DNA of 64,000 nt from Arthrobacter bambusae (GCF_030812595.1 NZ_JAUSSZ010000001.1:248001-312000), one strand, 5' to 3'. Positions 35,916 to 44,867 are shown, counted from the first letter of the stretch. A program made the numbers and translations. The notes: generated from the letters alone by a model not told the origin.

Positions 35916-36789
35916 TGGACAGGCTCCTTTCGCGGTCGTGGCCCTGGGGCGCGGGCACCGGCTCGTCGGACGCCGAGCCGTCGGGCAGTATCTTGCGATG
36001 TCCGGATTCCTGGGCCCGGCGGACCTCATCGTGAAGGAGGCCCCAGACCTGGTGGCGGTAGTCGACAAAAGCGGGGTGCGAGCGGATGTCCGCCTCGTCG
36101 TCGTCGTCGTGCTCCGGGAGGTGGATGTCCACGATGGCTTTGAGCCGCCCGGGGCGGGAGCTCAGGACCGCGACCCTCTGGCCCAGGTAAACGGCTTCCT
36201 CAATGCCATGGGTGATGAACACGATCGTCTTGCCGGTGGCCCTCCAGATCTTCAGGAGTTCGCCTTGGAGCTGTTCGCGGGTCTGGGCGTCGAGGGCGGC
36301 GAAGGGCTCGTCCATGAGGAGGATCTCGGGCTCGTAGGCCAGGCTGCGGGCGATCGCCACCCGCTGCTTCATCCCGCCCGAGAGCTCGTGCGGGTAGCGG
36401 TCCTCGAAGCCGGCCAGGCCTACGAGCCCAAGGTAGTGCCTGGCTTTCTCGGCGCGTTCGCGCTTACTCAGGCCCGTGCCCTCGAGTCCGATCGAGACGT
36501 TGAGGGCTGCAGTGCGCCACGGGAACAGCGCGTACTGCTGGAATACGACGGCACGGTCCTGGCCCGGTCCGGTGACCGGCCGGCCGTTGACGAGGACCTC
36601 GCCCGAGGTCGGTTTCGTGAGCCCTGCGAGCAGGTCGAGGAGAGTGGTCTTTCCCGAGCCGCTCGGACCCACGAGGGTGAGGAATTCCCCTGGGCGGACG
36701 TCGAGGGTGACGTTCTCGAGGGCCGTGAGGGATCCTCCGCGCACGGAGAAGTGCTGGCTGACGTCGCGGAGGCTGATTTTCGGCGTCAT
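35899..36789 (-). CDS. ABC transporter ATP-binding protein (SsuB/TauB type)
   Basis: A 296-residue ATPase. Walker A is GPSGSGKTT, the signature LSGGMKQRVAIARSLAYEPE, Walker B LLMDEPFAALD, and the switch His is in FITHGIEEAVYLGQRV. The nitrate/sulfonate group is indicated by the overall sequence and the conserved EAVYL region. ATG 36789 follows AAGGATG, 3 nt after the binding-protein gene. Confidence 0.95.
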   Translation of the reverse strand: MTPKISLRDVSQHFSVRGGSLTALENVTLDVRPGEFLTLVGPSGSGKTTLLDLLAGLTKPTSGEVLVNGRPVTGPGQDRAVVFQQYALFPWRTAALNVSIGLEGTGLSKRERAEKARHYLGLVGLAGFEDRYPHELSGGMKQRVAIARSLAYEPEILLMDEPFAALDAQTREQLQGELLKIWRATGKTIVFITHGIEEAVYLGQRVAVLSSRPGRLKAIVDIHLPEHDDDDEADIRSHPAFVDYRHQVWGLLHDEVRRAQESGHRKILPDGSASDEPVPAPQGHDRERSLSNVSAR

Positions 36790-36792
36790 TGG

Positions 36793-37824
36793 TCATCCTT
36801 TCGAACTTGTCGGCTGCGCCGTGGCGAGCTGGTTGAATTCGTTGGTGTAGTACTTGGAGGGGGTAAGCGGTCCGTTCACAATTCCGGATTCATTGAGCCA
36901 TTTCTCCCAGCGGGAGAAGTCGGTGTCGGTGATGATTCCGGCCTTCGGGACGCCGACGCTCTTCCAGTACTGGAGGTTCTTGGTGCTTTCGCCCCGGTTG
37001 CGCTTTTCGATGATCTGGGTGAAGCGCTGGATCACCTGGTCGCGCGGCGTGGTGCGCTCCCATTCGATGGCCTTCGCCACCCCCGTGGTGAAGGTTTTTA
37101 CCGTGTCAGGATTCTGCGCGAGGAAGTCACTGCGGAAGACATATTGGCCGCCCGCGAACGTCCCGAAGAGGCCGTAGTCGCTGAACAGCGAGCGGAGGCC
37201 GCCGGCCGCGATCGCGTTGTCCTGCAGGACCCCGCTCAGCGAGCCGACGTCGACCTGGCCACGACGGACCGCCTCCTCGGTGTCGTTCGGGGGAAGCACC
37301 ACGAATTGGACCTGCTTGATCTCGTTCTGCGAGAGGCCGTTCTTCTCGAGCCAGGTGTCGATGACGGCCTCGGAATGCGCTCCGAGCGTGTTGACGGCGA
37401 CCTTCTTGCCGATCAGGTCGCGTGCGCTGTGAATCGTGCTCTCGTTCTTTACGTAGAAGCCCGTGAAGGTCTTTTCGTCCTCGCCGTAGTAATTCACGAC
37501 CGCCTTGACGGGCGCGCCGGCCTCGACGAGTTTCACGACCGCTCCAGCGAACGCGCCGCCGAAGTCCGTCTGCCCGGTCGCGGCGGACTGGATGTCCTGC
37601 GGTCCGCTGGTGGTGTTGCCGACCCACTTGAGCCTGACGTTGCCGAGGAAGCCGAGGTCCTCGGCGAGCTCTGGCAGGACCACGCTGTTCGCTGAGCCTT
37701 GGTACCGGAGCTCGCTGACCTCTTGCCCTCCGCTCGTGGCGGAGGCGGGGCCGGAGCAGGCCGAAACGGCCAGGGCGAGGACCGCAGCGATCGATATGCC
37801 TGCAATGGACGTGAGTCTCTTCAT
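36793..37824 (-). CDS. ABC transporter substrate-binding lipoprotein (SsuA/TauA type)
   Basis: A 343-residue receptor. The signal peptide ends in a lipobox (LAVSACS). LPELAEDLGFLGNVRLKWVG, TGQTDFGGAFAGAVVKLVEAG and ARDLIGKKVAVNTLGAHSEA match aliphatic sulfonate/nitrate receptors. It delivers substrate to the permease from the outer membrane face. ATG 37824 follows GAGGAAACC. Sulfonate as ligand is inferred from the TauD and LLM genes downstream. Confidence 0.94.
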   Translation of the reverse strand: MKRLTSIAGISIAAVLALAVSACSGPASATSGGQEVSELRYQGSANSVVLPELAEDLGFLGNVRLKWVGNTTSGPQDIQSAATGQTDFGGAFAGAVVKLVEAGAPVKAVVNYYGEDEKTFTGFYVKNESTIHSARDLIGKKVAVNTLGAHSEAVIDTWLEKNGLSQNEIKQVQFVVLPPNDTEEAVRRGQVDVGSLSGVLQDNAIAAGGLRSLFSDYGLFGTFAGGQYVFRSDFLAQNPDTVKTFTTGVAKAIEWERTTPRDQVIQRFTQIIEKRNRGESTKNLQYWKSVGVPKAGIITDTDFSRWEKWLNESGIVNGPLTPSKYYTNEFNQLATAQPTSSKG

Positions 37825-37916
37825 GGTTTCCTCGGGGTTTTGCGGCGCACGAAGGCAGCCGGACGGGGCGCACGGGACTCCGTGCGCAGCATCAGGTTGA
37901 TAAATAAGGGGGGTGT

Positions 37917-37960
37917 CGAGCCGCGCCCAGGCTTCGGGCGCCGCTGCCGGGCGCGGCTCG
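37917..37960 (-). terminator. Hairpin between truncated flavin reductase and ssuA-type gene
   Basis: CGAGCCGCGCCC (37917-37928) pairs perfectly over 12 bp with GGGCGCGGCTCG (37949-37960). It lies on the minus-strand transcript just after the flavin reductase remnant and about 90 nt before the binding-protein start. It could terminate the upstream transcript or attenuate the operon. No T-run follows. Confidence 0.5.
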
Positions 37961-37982
37961 GTTTGCTACAGGGGCTTGAAGG

Positions 37983-38258
37983 CTATTTGGCCCAGTAGGC
38001 GTGGTTGGTCAGGGGACGGAAGTTCTCCGGATCCGAGACGCTCACTGTCTCGCCGATCAGGATTACGTGATCCCCAGCGTCCACCCGCTGCCAAGGGCGA
38101 CACTCGATGCGCGGAACGTCGGTGAACGAGTTGCTCACGAGGCCGGCCAAGGTCCCACCGCTCCGGGTCGTGATGACCGAGATGCCCGTGGTCCAATGCC
38201 CCACCGCGCGGCGGAGCTCCGCCCCGCTGACGGCATGCTGCACAGTTGTCACGGTCAT
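37983..38258 (-). pseudogene. Flavin reductase with internal in-frame deletion
   Basis: The frame begins as a normal flavin reductase (ELRRAVGHWTTGISVITTRS and LAGLVSNSFT) and then jumps to RIECRPWQRVDAGDHVILIG, which is the C-terminal third of the same fold. About 70 residues, including the flavin-binding core strands, are missing compared with the intact homologue at 18096-18620. The total is 91 residues instead of about 165. The junction keeps the reading frame. A functional reductase is unlikely, and the LLM monooxygenase of this operon must then rely on a reductase from elsewhere. Confidence 0.75.
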
Positions 38259-38283
38259 GGCTGTCCCTCCAGCATGCGCACCG

Positions 38284-38328
38284 GACGCCCGCTCGGGCGT
38301 CGTACTTGCCGCGGATGGTCACCGCGGC
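38284..38328. promoter_or_regulatory. Inverted repeats upstream of the organosulfur operon
   Basis: Within the 277-bp gap 38259-38535 there are two perfect short palindromes: GACGCCCG-CT-CGGGCGTC (38284-38301) and GCCGCGG-N7-CCGCGGC (38308-38328). They lie 26-70 bp upstream of the flavin reductase start, where an operator or leader hairpin of the operon would be. No promoter boxes can be assigned, and nothing else is seen in the gap. Confidence 0.3.
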
Positions 38329-38535
38329 CGGATCCTCATCTGGGGCACCCCGCTACGGGAGAGGGTTGCCGCCCGGCCAGCCAGAGCTTTGCGCCGGGGC
38401 TCTTGATCCTTGGTCAGGACTCTATGCTGCGGCTTTGGTGAAGGTCTAGGGAACCCGTAACAACGCGACCCAAGTCGTCTCAGTGGTAAATAAAGACGCC
38501 CGATGACGGACGCCCTTCCACCCGGAACTCGGGCT

Positions 38536-39561
38536 TTATCCGCCGGCGTGCTTGGGTTTTCCGCTCGATTGGCGTGGAATAAGGGTCGGCAAGGATCGGC
38601 GGATGAAGGGTTCGGTACCTGGGTTGACGATGAGCTCGATGGCGTTGGCCGCGATCTGGTCCAGGGGAACGCGCACAGAGCTCAATGGCGTGGGGAGCCG
38701 TGCAGAGAGGGGGGTGTCGTTGTATCCGACCAGGGCGAGATCATCAGGGATGGCAATGCCGTTGTGGTGGGCTGCGGCCATAACGCCCATCGCGATATTG
38801 TCGTTGGCCGCGAAGATCGCTGTCGGGCGGGTCGGTTGTGTCCCGGCGAGGAGCGTTTCGCCAGCGGTGTAGCCGTCTTCGATTCCGTAGCCGGCGGCGA
38901 TCAGCCACTCTTCCCGCGGTGCAACACCTGCTTCGCCCAGGGCTCTGCGGGCTCCTGCCAGACGGGCGGTTCCGCTGGAGGTGAAAGTTGGGCCGGTGAC
39001 AACGGCGATGTTGCGGTGTCCCAGGTCGATGAGGTGGCGTACGGCGAGGTAGCCGCCGACTTCGTCGTCTCCGAGTGCGGATGGGCTAATGCCGTCCGTA
39101 CGGAGGACCAGCGCATGTGCTACCCGGCGCTCACGCAGCAGCCGGGGGAGTTCGTCGTCCAGGCGTGCGGTGGCGAGAATCAGCCCGTCGACGTTTCGGT
39201 CCAAGAGTGTTTCGGCTGCGCCGCGTTCGTCCTCCGGGTCATCCCCGCTGGTCGCAACCATGGCGAAGTAGCCCCGGGACGACGCGGCCCTTTCGAGTTC
39301 TTCGAACATCAGGGCCATGACGGTGTCGCTAAGGCGGGGGACAAGGACGCCGAGAGTCCTTGTTTCGCCGCGCCGGAGGCTTGAGGCGAAGGAGTTCCGT
39401 CGATAGCCGAGTTCCTCCGCAATCTTTCGCACATGTGCTGCTGCTGCTGACCGGGACACCATGCGTTCATCCAATGCGCGGCTAGCTGTGGAGAGGCTCA
39501 CGCCACTGGCAGCCGCCACATCTTTTAGTGTGACAATTCCAGCCGGTACGGCCCGTTCCAT
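38536..39561 (-). CDS. LacI-family transcriptional regulator
   Basis: A 341-residue regulator. The helix-turn-helix is VTLKDVAAASGVSLSTASRA, the hinge region YRRNSFASSLRRGETRTLGV, and the effector domain ends in LVGYNDTPLSARLPTPLSSV. ATG 39561 follows GAGGAG; longer upstream frames are rejected. It diverges from a DHDPS-family lyase and MFS gene. LacI-type boxes with the core GCAAACGTT lie in the shared promoter region. Confidence 0.94.
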   Translation of the reverse strand: MERAVPAGIVTLKDVAAASGVSLSTASRALDERMVSRSAAAAHVRKIAEELGYRRNSFASSLRRGETRTLGVLVPRLSDTVMALMFEELERAASSRGYFAMVATSGDDPEDERGAAETLLDRNVDGLILATARLDDELPRLLRERRVAHALVLRTDGISPSALGDDEVGGYLAVRHLIDLGHRNIAVVTGPTFTSSGTARLAGARRALGEAGVAPREEWLIAAGYGIEDGYTAGETLLAGTQPTRPTAIFAANDNIAMGVMAAAHHNGIAIPDDLALVGYNDTPLSARLPTPLSSVRVPLDQIAANAIELIVNPGTEPFIRRSLPTLIPRQSSGKPKHAGG

Positions 39562-39610
39562 CGCGGTTCTCCTCTTCAGACAGGGTCTACCAGACACTCT
39601 ATTCCTCCTT

Positions 39611-39680
39611 TTTGCAAACGTTCTCTTGACAGTGAGCTGCGACACGCGCAAACTTGAAAACGTTCCCGCAAACGTTTTCA
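39611..39680. promoter_or_regulatory. LacI operators and promoter of the lyase/MFS unit
   Basis: TGAAAACGTT (39655-39664) and AACGTTTTCA (39671-39680) form a perfect inverted repeat with a 6-bp spacer. A further GCAAACGTT core is at 39614-39622 and again at 39668-39676. AACGTT-centred A/T-flanked sites are typical LacI/GalR operators. TTGACA at 39626-39631 is a good plus-strand -35 box; the -10 is weak. The sites lie between the divergent LacI and lyase genes. Confidence 0.6.
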
Positions 39681-39721
39681 TCATAAGCGGGACTACGATC
39701 AAGACAACAGAGGAAGCTCTC

Positions 39722-40657
39722 ATGACCATCGATCTTCGCGGGCTGGTTCCCGCACCCGTAACGCCGTTCAACCGTGACGGCAGCGTCGACGTCGACGCAA
39801 TCCATCGGCTCGGCGGCTGGCTGGCCAGCGTCGAAGGCGTCAAGGGCCTGGTCGTTCTGGGCCACGCCGGTGAAGGCACCTTCCTGACCCAGGAGGAGCA
39901 GGCGCTGGTCATCCGCGAGTTCAAGAGCGCCGTCAACGGTGAAATCCCGATCATCGCCGGTATCACCGGTGAAGGAAACACCGTCGCCGCCCTCGAAGCA
40001 AAGCGCGCCGTGGAAGCCGGCGCGGAGGCAGGACTCGTTTACCCGTCCCACGGCTGGCTCCGCTTCGGCTACCAGAAGGGTGCCCCGCAGACCCGGTACA
40101 AGGAAATCTACGAAACCTCGGGGCTGCCGCTGATCCTGTTCCAGTACCCGGATGCCACCAAGGCCACCTACGATCTGGACACCCAGCTCGAGATCGCCGG
40201 CCAGGAAGGCGTGTTCGCCACCAAGAACGGCGTACGCAACATGAAGCGCTGGGACACCGAAATCCCCGTCCTGCGCGCCACCTACCCGGAACTCCAGGTC
40301 CTCACCTGCCACGACGAGTACCTGCTGCATACTATGTTCGACGTCGACGGCGCCCTCGTCGGCTACGGCGGACTGGCTCCGGAACCTCTCGTGGAGCTGA
40401 TCGCCGCCGGTAAGGCCAAGGATTACGCGGCCGCCCGCGCCATCCACGACCGCCTCCTGCCGGTGACCAAGAACGTCTACCACCGCGGCTCCCACATGGA
40501 AGGTACCGTGGCCCTGAAGGAAGGACTCGTCGCCCGTGGCATACTCGAACACGCCACCGTCCGGCCGCCGCTGCTCCCGCTTGCTGAAGGTGCCGGCGAT
40601 GAAATCGCCCTGGCCCTGAAGTCCGCCAACCTGGGCGCCGTCACGGTTCCCGCCTAA
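39722..40657 (+). CDS. Dihydrodipicolinate synthase-family lyase/dehydratase
   Basis: A 311-residue TIM-barrel class I aldolase of the DapA/NanA group. LVPAPVTPFNRDGSVDVDAI opens the barrel, GHAGEGTFLTQEE is the substrate-carboxylate loop, LFQYPD holds the likely catalytic Tyr, and ATKNGVRN the Schiff-base Lys (about residue 168). With an MFS transporter and a LacI repressor next to it, it most likely cleaves or dehydrates a sugar-acid-type compound rather than making lysine precursors (inference). ATG 39722 follows GAGGAAG. Confidence 0.92.
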   Translation: MTIDLRGLVPAPVTPFNRDGSVDVDAIHRLGGWLASVEGVKGLVVLGHAGEGTFLTQEEQALVIREFKSAVNGEIPIIAGITGEGNTVAALEAKRAVEAGAEAGLVYPSHGWLRFGYQKGAPQTRYKEIYETSGLPLILFQYPDATKATYDLDTQLEIAGQEGVFATKNGVRNMKRWDTEIPVLRATYPELQVLTCHDEYLLHTMFDVDGALVGYGGLAPEPLVELIAAGKAKDYAAARAIHDRLLPVTKNVYHRGSHMEGTVALKEGLVARGILEHATVRPPLLPLAEGAGDEIALALKSANLGAVTVPA

Positions 40658-40700
40658 ACGCAGGATCCGGCGGATCTCAAGGAACGAGACCGGATCCCGA

Positions 40701-40727
40701 GGATGGCGGGCATAACGCCCGCCATCC
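40701..40727 (+). terminator. Hairpin between the lyase and MFS genes
   Basis: GGATGGCGGGC (40701-40711) pairs perfectly with GCCCGCCATCC (40717-40727) around a 5-nt loop and is followed by TTCCCTCC. It lies 44 nt after the lyase stop and upstream of the MFS gene on the same strand, so it may act as terminator or as an attenuator that lowers MFS expression. Confidence 0.6.
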
Positions 40728-40804
40728 TTCCCTCCAAAATTTCTACTCTCCAATCCCGGTCAACGAAGACCCCCAGCGCCGCAGCTGGAGAAGGAGGACT
40801 CGCA

Positions 40805-42166
40805 ATGCGCGAGCTGAATAAAACCGCACACGCCCTCAAGGAACGCCCAAGGCCAGGAGGGAGGGGGGAAGGAAGTTCCGCAGGCACTTCCACGTACTAC
40901 ACGCGCAAGGAGATCCGGTTCATCCTGGCGTTCGCCCTTCTGGGCACGCTGTTCGACGGCGCCGAACTGAACCTGATCGGCTTCCCCCTCGCGTACATTT
41001 CCGATAGCTTGCACGTTTCCACGATCGCCCTGATCACGGTCGCGACGGTCCAGGGCTTCGCCTCCATCCTCGGCGGGTTTGTGTTCGGCACCCTCGGCGA
41101 CACGCTCGGCCGCCGTCGAACTTTCGCGATCTCCGTCCTCGCTTTCGGCGTCGCAGCGACGCTCGGCGGTCTGGCTAGCAACTACGAAATGTTCCTCCTG
41201 ACCCGCGTGCTCGCCGGAATTGGGATGGGCGGTTTGTTCGGCCTTTCATTCTCCATGTTCACCGAGTGCTGGCAGACCAAGAAACGCGGCACCATGGGCG
41301 GCATCATCCAGTCCATGTACTTCGTCGGCGAAATCCTCACCGCAGGACTCACCTACCTGTTCCTATCCGTCCTAGGGCACGATCTCGGCTGGCGCGCGGG
41401 CTACGTCACCATCGGCCTGATCAGTCTGGTGATCGGCGCAGCCTCCCTGAAACTCCTGCCCGAATCCAAGCAATGGTTGGCCTATCAAGAACACCGCAAG
41501 AACGGCACCCTCCCGCCTGAACTGCGCCGCTCCAAAGTCCCAATGATTGATATCTTCCGCCCCCGCTTCGCCTACGGCACCGTGCTCTTCATGATCCTCT
41601 CGACGGCGATGTTCCTCACCACTAACTCCGTGGGCGCCTATCTGTCCACTTACCTGCTCAAGACCCAGCAACTGTCCCTCGACGCCGTGAGCCTGATCGT
41701 CTTGCTCGGCTATGTGTCCACAATCATCACCTACTCGGCCACCGGCTTGGTCTCCGACCGCATCCGCCGCAAATACGCGTTCACAGCAGCCTGCGTCTTC
41801 GGGACCGTCGGCTTCGTCTGGTTCCTTGCTCTGCTCTCTTCCGGGCACGCGCAAATCACCGGCGCGTTCTGGACCTCGCAAGGCTTCTGGGCACTCATGA
41901 TGTGCGCCGGCGGTGCCGGAGGATTCGGCGTCCTGGGCGTCTGGATGTCCGAATTCTTCCCCACCCGCATCCGCTCCACCGGCTCCAGCGCCAGCTACTA
42001 CGTCGGACGAGGCCTCGGCGCCGGAGTCTTCCCCCTGTTCGCGCTCACGCTCGCAGGCACCGTCCCCTTCGCCCTCGCCCTCGGCATCATCGGCCCTGTG
42101 GCCGGCGTCGTCTTCTCCGTCCTCGCTCCCGACCGCACCGGCCGTACCATTGCCGAACTCGAATAA
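40805..42166 (+). CDS. MFS transporter (sugar/acid symporter type)
   Basis: A 453-residue, 12-helix transporter. LLGTLFDGAELNLIGFPLAY matches the first helix of the MHS/AAHS-like groups, motif A is GTLGDTLGRRRTF, and RVLAGIGMGGLFGLSFSMFTE is motif B/C. The second half has the symmetric motif GLVSDRIRRKYAF. ATG 40805 follows AAGGAGG. Probably imports the substrate of the DHDPS-family enzyme upstream. Confidence 0.93.
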   Translation: MRELNKTAHALKERPRPGGRGEGSSAGTSTYYTRKEIRFILAFALLGTLFDGAELNLIGFPLAYISDSLHVSTIALITVATVQGFASILGGFVFGTLGDTLGRRRTFAISVLAFGVAATLGGLASNYEMFLLTRVLAGIGMGGLFGLSFSMFTECWQTKKRGTMGGIIQSMYFVGEILTAGLTYLFLSVLGHDLGWRAGYVTIGLISLVIGAASLKLLPESKQWLAYQEHRKNGTLPPELRRSKVPMIDIFRPRFAYGTVLFMILSTAMFLTTNSVGAYLSTYLLKTQQLSLDAVSLIVLLGYVSTIITYSATGLVSDRIRRKYAFTAACVFGTVGFVWFLALLSSGHAQITGAFWTSQGFWALMMCAGGAGGFGVLGVWMSEFFPTRIRSTGSSASYYVGRGLGAGVFPLFALTLAGTVPFALALGIIGPVAGVVFSVLAPDRTGRTIAELE

Positions 42167-42175
42167 AGGACGGAT

Positions 42176-42219
42176 GGCAAGCCCAAAGTAGTAAGCTTGC
42201 TGATTACTTTGGGCTTGCC
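42176..42219. terminator. 15-bp perfect inverted repeat after the MFS gene
   Basis: GGCAAGCCCAAAGTA (42176-42190) and TACTTTGGGCTTGCC (42205-42219) form a perfect 15-bp stem with a 14-nt loop, 10 bp after the MFS stop. No T-tract follows. It may be a rho-independent-like terminator for the MFS unit, or an operator for the DJ-1/PfpI gene that starts 86 bp further on. A terminator is the simpler reading. Confidence 0.5.
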
Positions 42220-42304
42220 TAAGCTGGGAGTCGTTAGTCAAAAACTCTCACAGCGGCTGGCGCTGCGCACGAAAATGTCCCGGCCGTCCATCGGAGGAGG
42301 AGAA

Positions 42305-42871
42305 ATGTCAGAACACAGCATCGCAGGCAAGAAAGTTGCATTCTTGTTGACGGACGGCGTCGAGCAGGTTGAGCTCACCAGTCCATGGCAGGCCGTGAAG
42401 GACGCGGGAGGCGAACCCACCTTGGTAGCCCCATCGGAAGGACGACTCCAAGGCTTCAAAGGCGTCGACAAGGGCGATACCTTCGAAGTGGACATGTTGG
42501 TTGCAGAAGCCAACCCCGCCGACTTTGACGCGTTGGTACTCCCCGGCGGGGTCGTCAATGCGGACCACCTCCGTGTAGACAAGGACGCGCAGACCTTCGC
42601 CCGTACGTTTTTCGAGCAGCACAAGCCGGTGGCGTCAATCTGCCATGGACCGTGGCTGCTGATCGAAATCGGCGTGGTCAAAGGCCGCAATGTCACCTCG
42701 TACCACACGCTCCAGACCGACCTCCGGAACGCGGGGGCCAACTGGAGCGATGAGGAAGTGGTGGTGGACCAGGGCCTGGTGACGAGCCGAAACCCGGATG
42801 ATCTTCCGGCATTCAACAGCAAGCTGCTGGAAGAAATTTCGGAGGGTCAGCACGCTGGCCAGACGGCCTAA
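42305..42871 (+). CDS. DJ-1/PfpI-family (type 1 glutamine amidotransferase-like) protein
   Basis: A 188-residue protein. KKVAFLLTDGVEQVELTSP has the conserved Glu of the PfpI fold, ALVLPGGVVNADHLR the oxyanion region, and VASICHGPWLLIE the nucleophile elbow with Cys followed by His. Family members are proteases, glyoxalase III or deglycase enzymes and stress proteins. ATG 42305 follows GGAGGAG. Transcribed alone; a stress role is inferred from the family. Confidence 0.94.
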   Translation: MSEHSIAGKKVAFLLTDGVEQVELTSPWQAVKDAGGEPTLVAPSEGRLQGFKGVDKGDTFEVDMLVAEANPADFDALVLPGGVVNADHLRVDKDAQTFARTFFEQHKPVASICHGPWLLIEIGVVKGRNVTSYHTLQTDLRNAGANWSDEEVVVDQGLVTSRNPDDLPAFNSKLLEEISEGQHAGQTA

Positions 42872-43041
42872 GCCGCGCCGGAGCTGCAAATCCGCACCTG
42901 GGCCATTGACATAGCGCTCTCTTAGCCGTGGAATTCGCGGCCTCTCGAGATTTTCGTTGCAATGGCTCTTTCCTGATTGCGGCGGCCTCGCTATCGTCAA
43001 GGGATCATGGCTGTATATGACCCTCCGAGGGAGTGGTTTAT

Positions 43042-44736
43042 GTGACGAGCGAGGTTGTAGTCAGCTCCGGCGAGGGCCGGTTGCATGCCCTGAAAAGGGT
43101 CGTCGGGTTCTGGGGATTGCTGTTTGTTTCCCTCGGTTCCATCATCGGGTCGGGGTGGTTGCTGGGTGCCCTTGGCGCGGCGCAGACCGCAGGTCCGGCG
43201 TCGATCATCTCGTGGGTGCTCGCGGCGGTGCTGCTGGTGGTTTTGGCGCTCATTCATGCCGATCTGGGGGCGGCCTATCCGGTGGCCGGCGGGACGGCGC
43301 GGTACCCGCATTATGCGTTCGGTGCCCTCGCCGGGTTCACCGCGGGGTGGGCGGGATACCTTCAAGCGGTGACGATCGCCCCCATCGAGGTGGAAGGGAG
43401 CATCACCTATCTTGCCAGCGCGCCGTGGGCTTCAAGTATCAAGATGGTCAACCCTGACTCGACGCTGACTCCGATCGGGTTGCTCATCGCCGTTCTCTCG
43501 CTGGCGCTGTTCACGGTGATCAATCTCCTCGGCGCGAAGTGGCTCTCGGACAGCAACATTATTTTGGTGATCTGGAAGACCGTGGTTCCGGTCCTTACGA
43601 TCGTCGTGCTCATGATCCTTACCTTCCACCCGGGGAACTTCAGCCAGGGGGCGGGTGGCTTCGCGCCGAACGGCATTCACGGGATTTTCGCGGCGCTTCC
43701 GCTAGGGGTGGTGTTTGCACTTCAAGGGTTCGAACAGGCCGCCCAGATGGCAGGGGAAGCCCGCAACCCCAAGAAGGATGTTGCCAGAGCGATCATCATC
43801 GCGATGTTCATCGGCGCAGCGATCTACATCCTTCTGGAGGTTGCGTTCATCGGGGCCCTCAACCCCGCTGACATCGCCCACGATTGGAAGAACCCGGTGG
43901 GGACCGGTTCATTCGGTCCTTACTACGCTCTGGCCATTACGGCGGGAGCGGGATGGCTGGCGACCGTTCTTCTCATCGATGCGGTCGTCTCGCCAGCAGG
44001 CACGGGCCTGGTCTACGTCGGCACCTCCGCGCGCATTTCCTACGCCCTCGGTGAGGACGACGCCCTGCCCGGGGCGCTCACCAAGGTCAGCAAGCGCGGC
44101 GTTCCGTTCGGGTCCATCGTGCTGTCCTTCGGTGTGGGAATAATCGCCCTGCTACCGTTCCCCAGTTGGCAGTCCTTGGTCGGGCTGGTCACCGACGCTA
44201 CGGCCATCATGTATGCCTTCGCCCCGGTTTCCTTGGGCGCGCTTGTCCGCCAACACTCCGGACGTGAACACCCATACCGGGTTCCATGGCCGTCGGTCCT
44301 GACCCCGTTGGGGTTCGTGGCCGCGAACCTGATCATTTATTGGTCCGGGTTCGAAGCGATATGGAAGCTGCTGACAGCGATTCTCCTTGGCCGCATCATT
44401 TTCGAGATTGCGCTCCGCCGCTCAAAATCCCTGCAGCAGCGCCGCGACATCGACTGGCGTGCCGCATCCTGGATCTGGCCCTGGCTGATCGGCATCCTTG
44501 TCATCGGTCTCTTGGGCCGCTACGGAAATGGATCGCTTAACGTCCTGCCTGAGTGGATCGATATCGTCTTCGTGGTTGTCTTCAGCCTCATCATGTTCCA
44601 CTACGCGGTCAGCCTCGCGATGACACCCGAGGATATTGCCGCGGCAGTTGAGGAGGATGAATTCGAATTCCAATCCATCGACCTTCCGCTCACGCCGGAG
44701 GTGACGGGAAAGTCGAACCCCGCCGACCAAGGGTGA
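43042..44736 (+). CDS. APC-family amino acid/polyamine permease
   Basis: A 564-residue, about 12-helix permease. The first helix reads LFVSLGSIIGSGWLLGALGA, with the GSG substrate-backbone-binding break of APC transporters. EVEGSITYLASAP, VVFALQGFEQAAQMAGEARNP and YVGTSARISYALGEDDALP follow as in related actinobacterial permeases. GTG 43042 is preferred because the GTG at 43033 overlaps the GAGGGAG ribosome site. The C-terminal 50 residues are acidic and cytoplasmic. Substrate unknown. Confidence 0.93.
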   Translation: MTSEVVVSSGEGRLHALKRVVGFWGLLFVSLGSIIGSGWLLGALGAAQTAGPASIISWVLAAVLLVVLALIHADLGAAYPVAGGTARYPHYAFGALAGFTAGWAGYLQAVTIAPIEVEGSITYLASAPWASSIKMVNPDSTLTPIGLLIAVLSLALFTVINLLGAKWLSDSNIILVIWKTVVPVLTIVVLMILTFHPGNFSQGAGGFAPNGIHGIFAALPLGVVFALQGFEQAAQMAGEARNPKKDVARAIIIAMFIGAAIYILLEVAFIGALNPADIAHDWKNPVGTGSFGPYYALAITAGAGWLATVLLIDAVVSPAGTGLVYVGTSARISYALGEDDALPGALTKVSKRGVPFGSIVLSFGVGIIALLPFPSWQSLVGLVTDATAIMYAFAPVSLGALVRQHSGREHPYRVPWPSVLTPLGFVAANLIIYWSGFEAIWKLLTAILLGRIIFEIALRRSKSLQQRRDIDWRAASWIWPWLIGILVIGLLGRYGNGSLNVLPEWIDIVFVVVFSLIMFHYAVSLAMTPEDIAAAVEEDEFEFQSIDLPLTPEVTGKSNPADQG

Positions 44737-44867
44737 TGTGTGGTGGTTGCGCTGCGGAGCATCTCACCGCGGCACCGGAGCGGACTGACCCTGAGGATGA
44801 CTCCCAGCCCTTTCTGTCACAGGTGCTGGGTATGGACAGCGATTAGGCCCTGTTCCAGAATGGGTCC

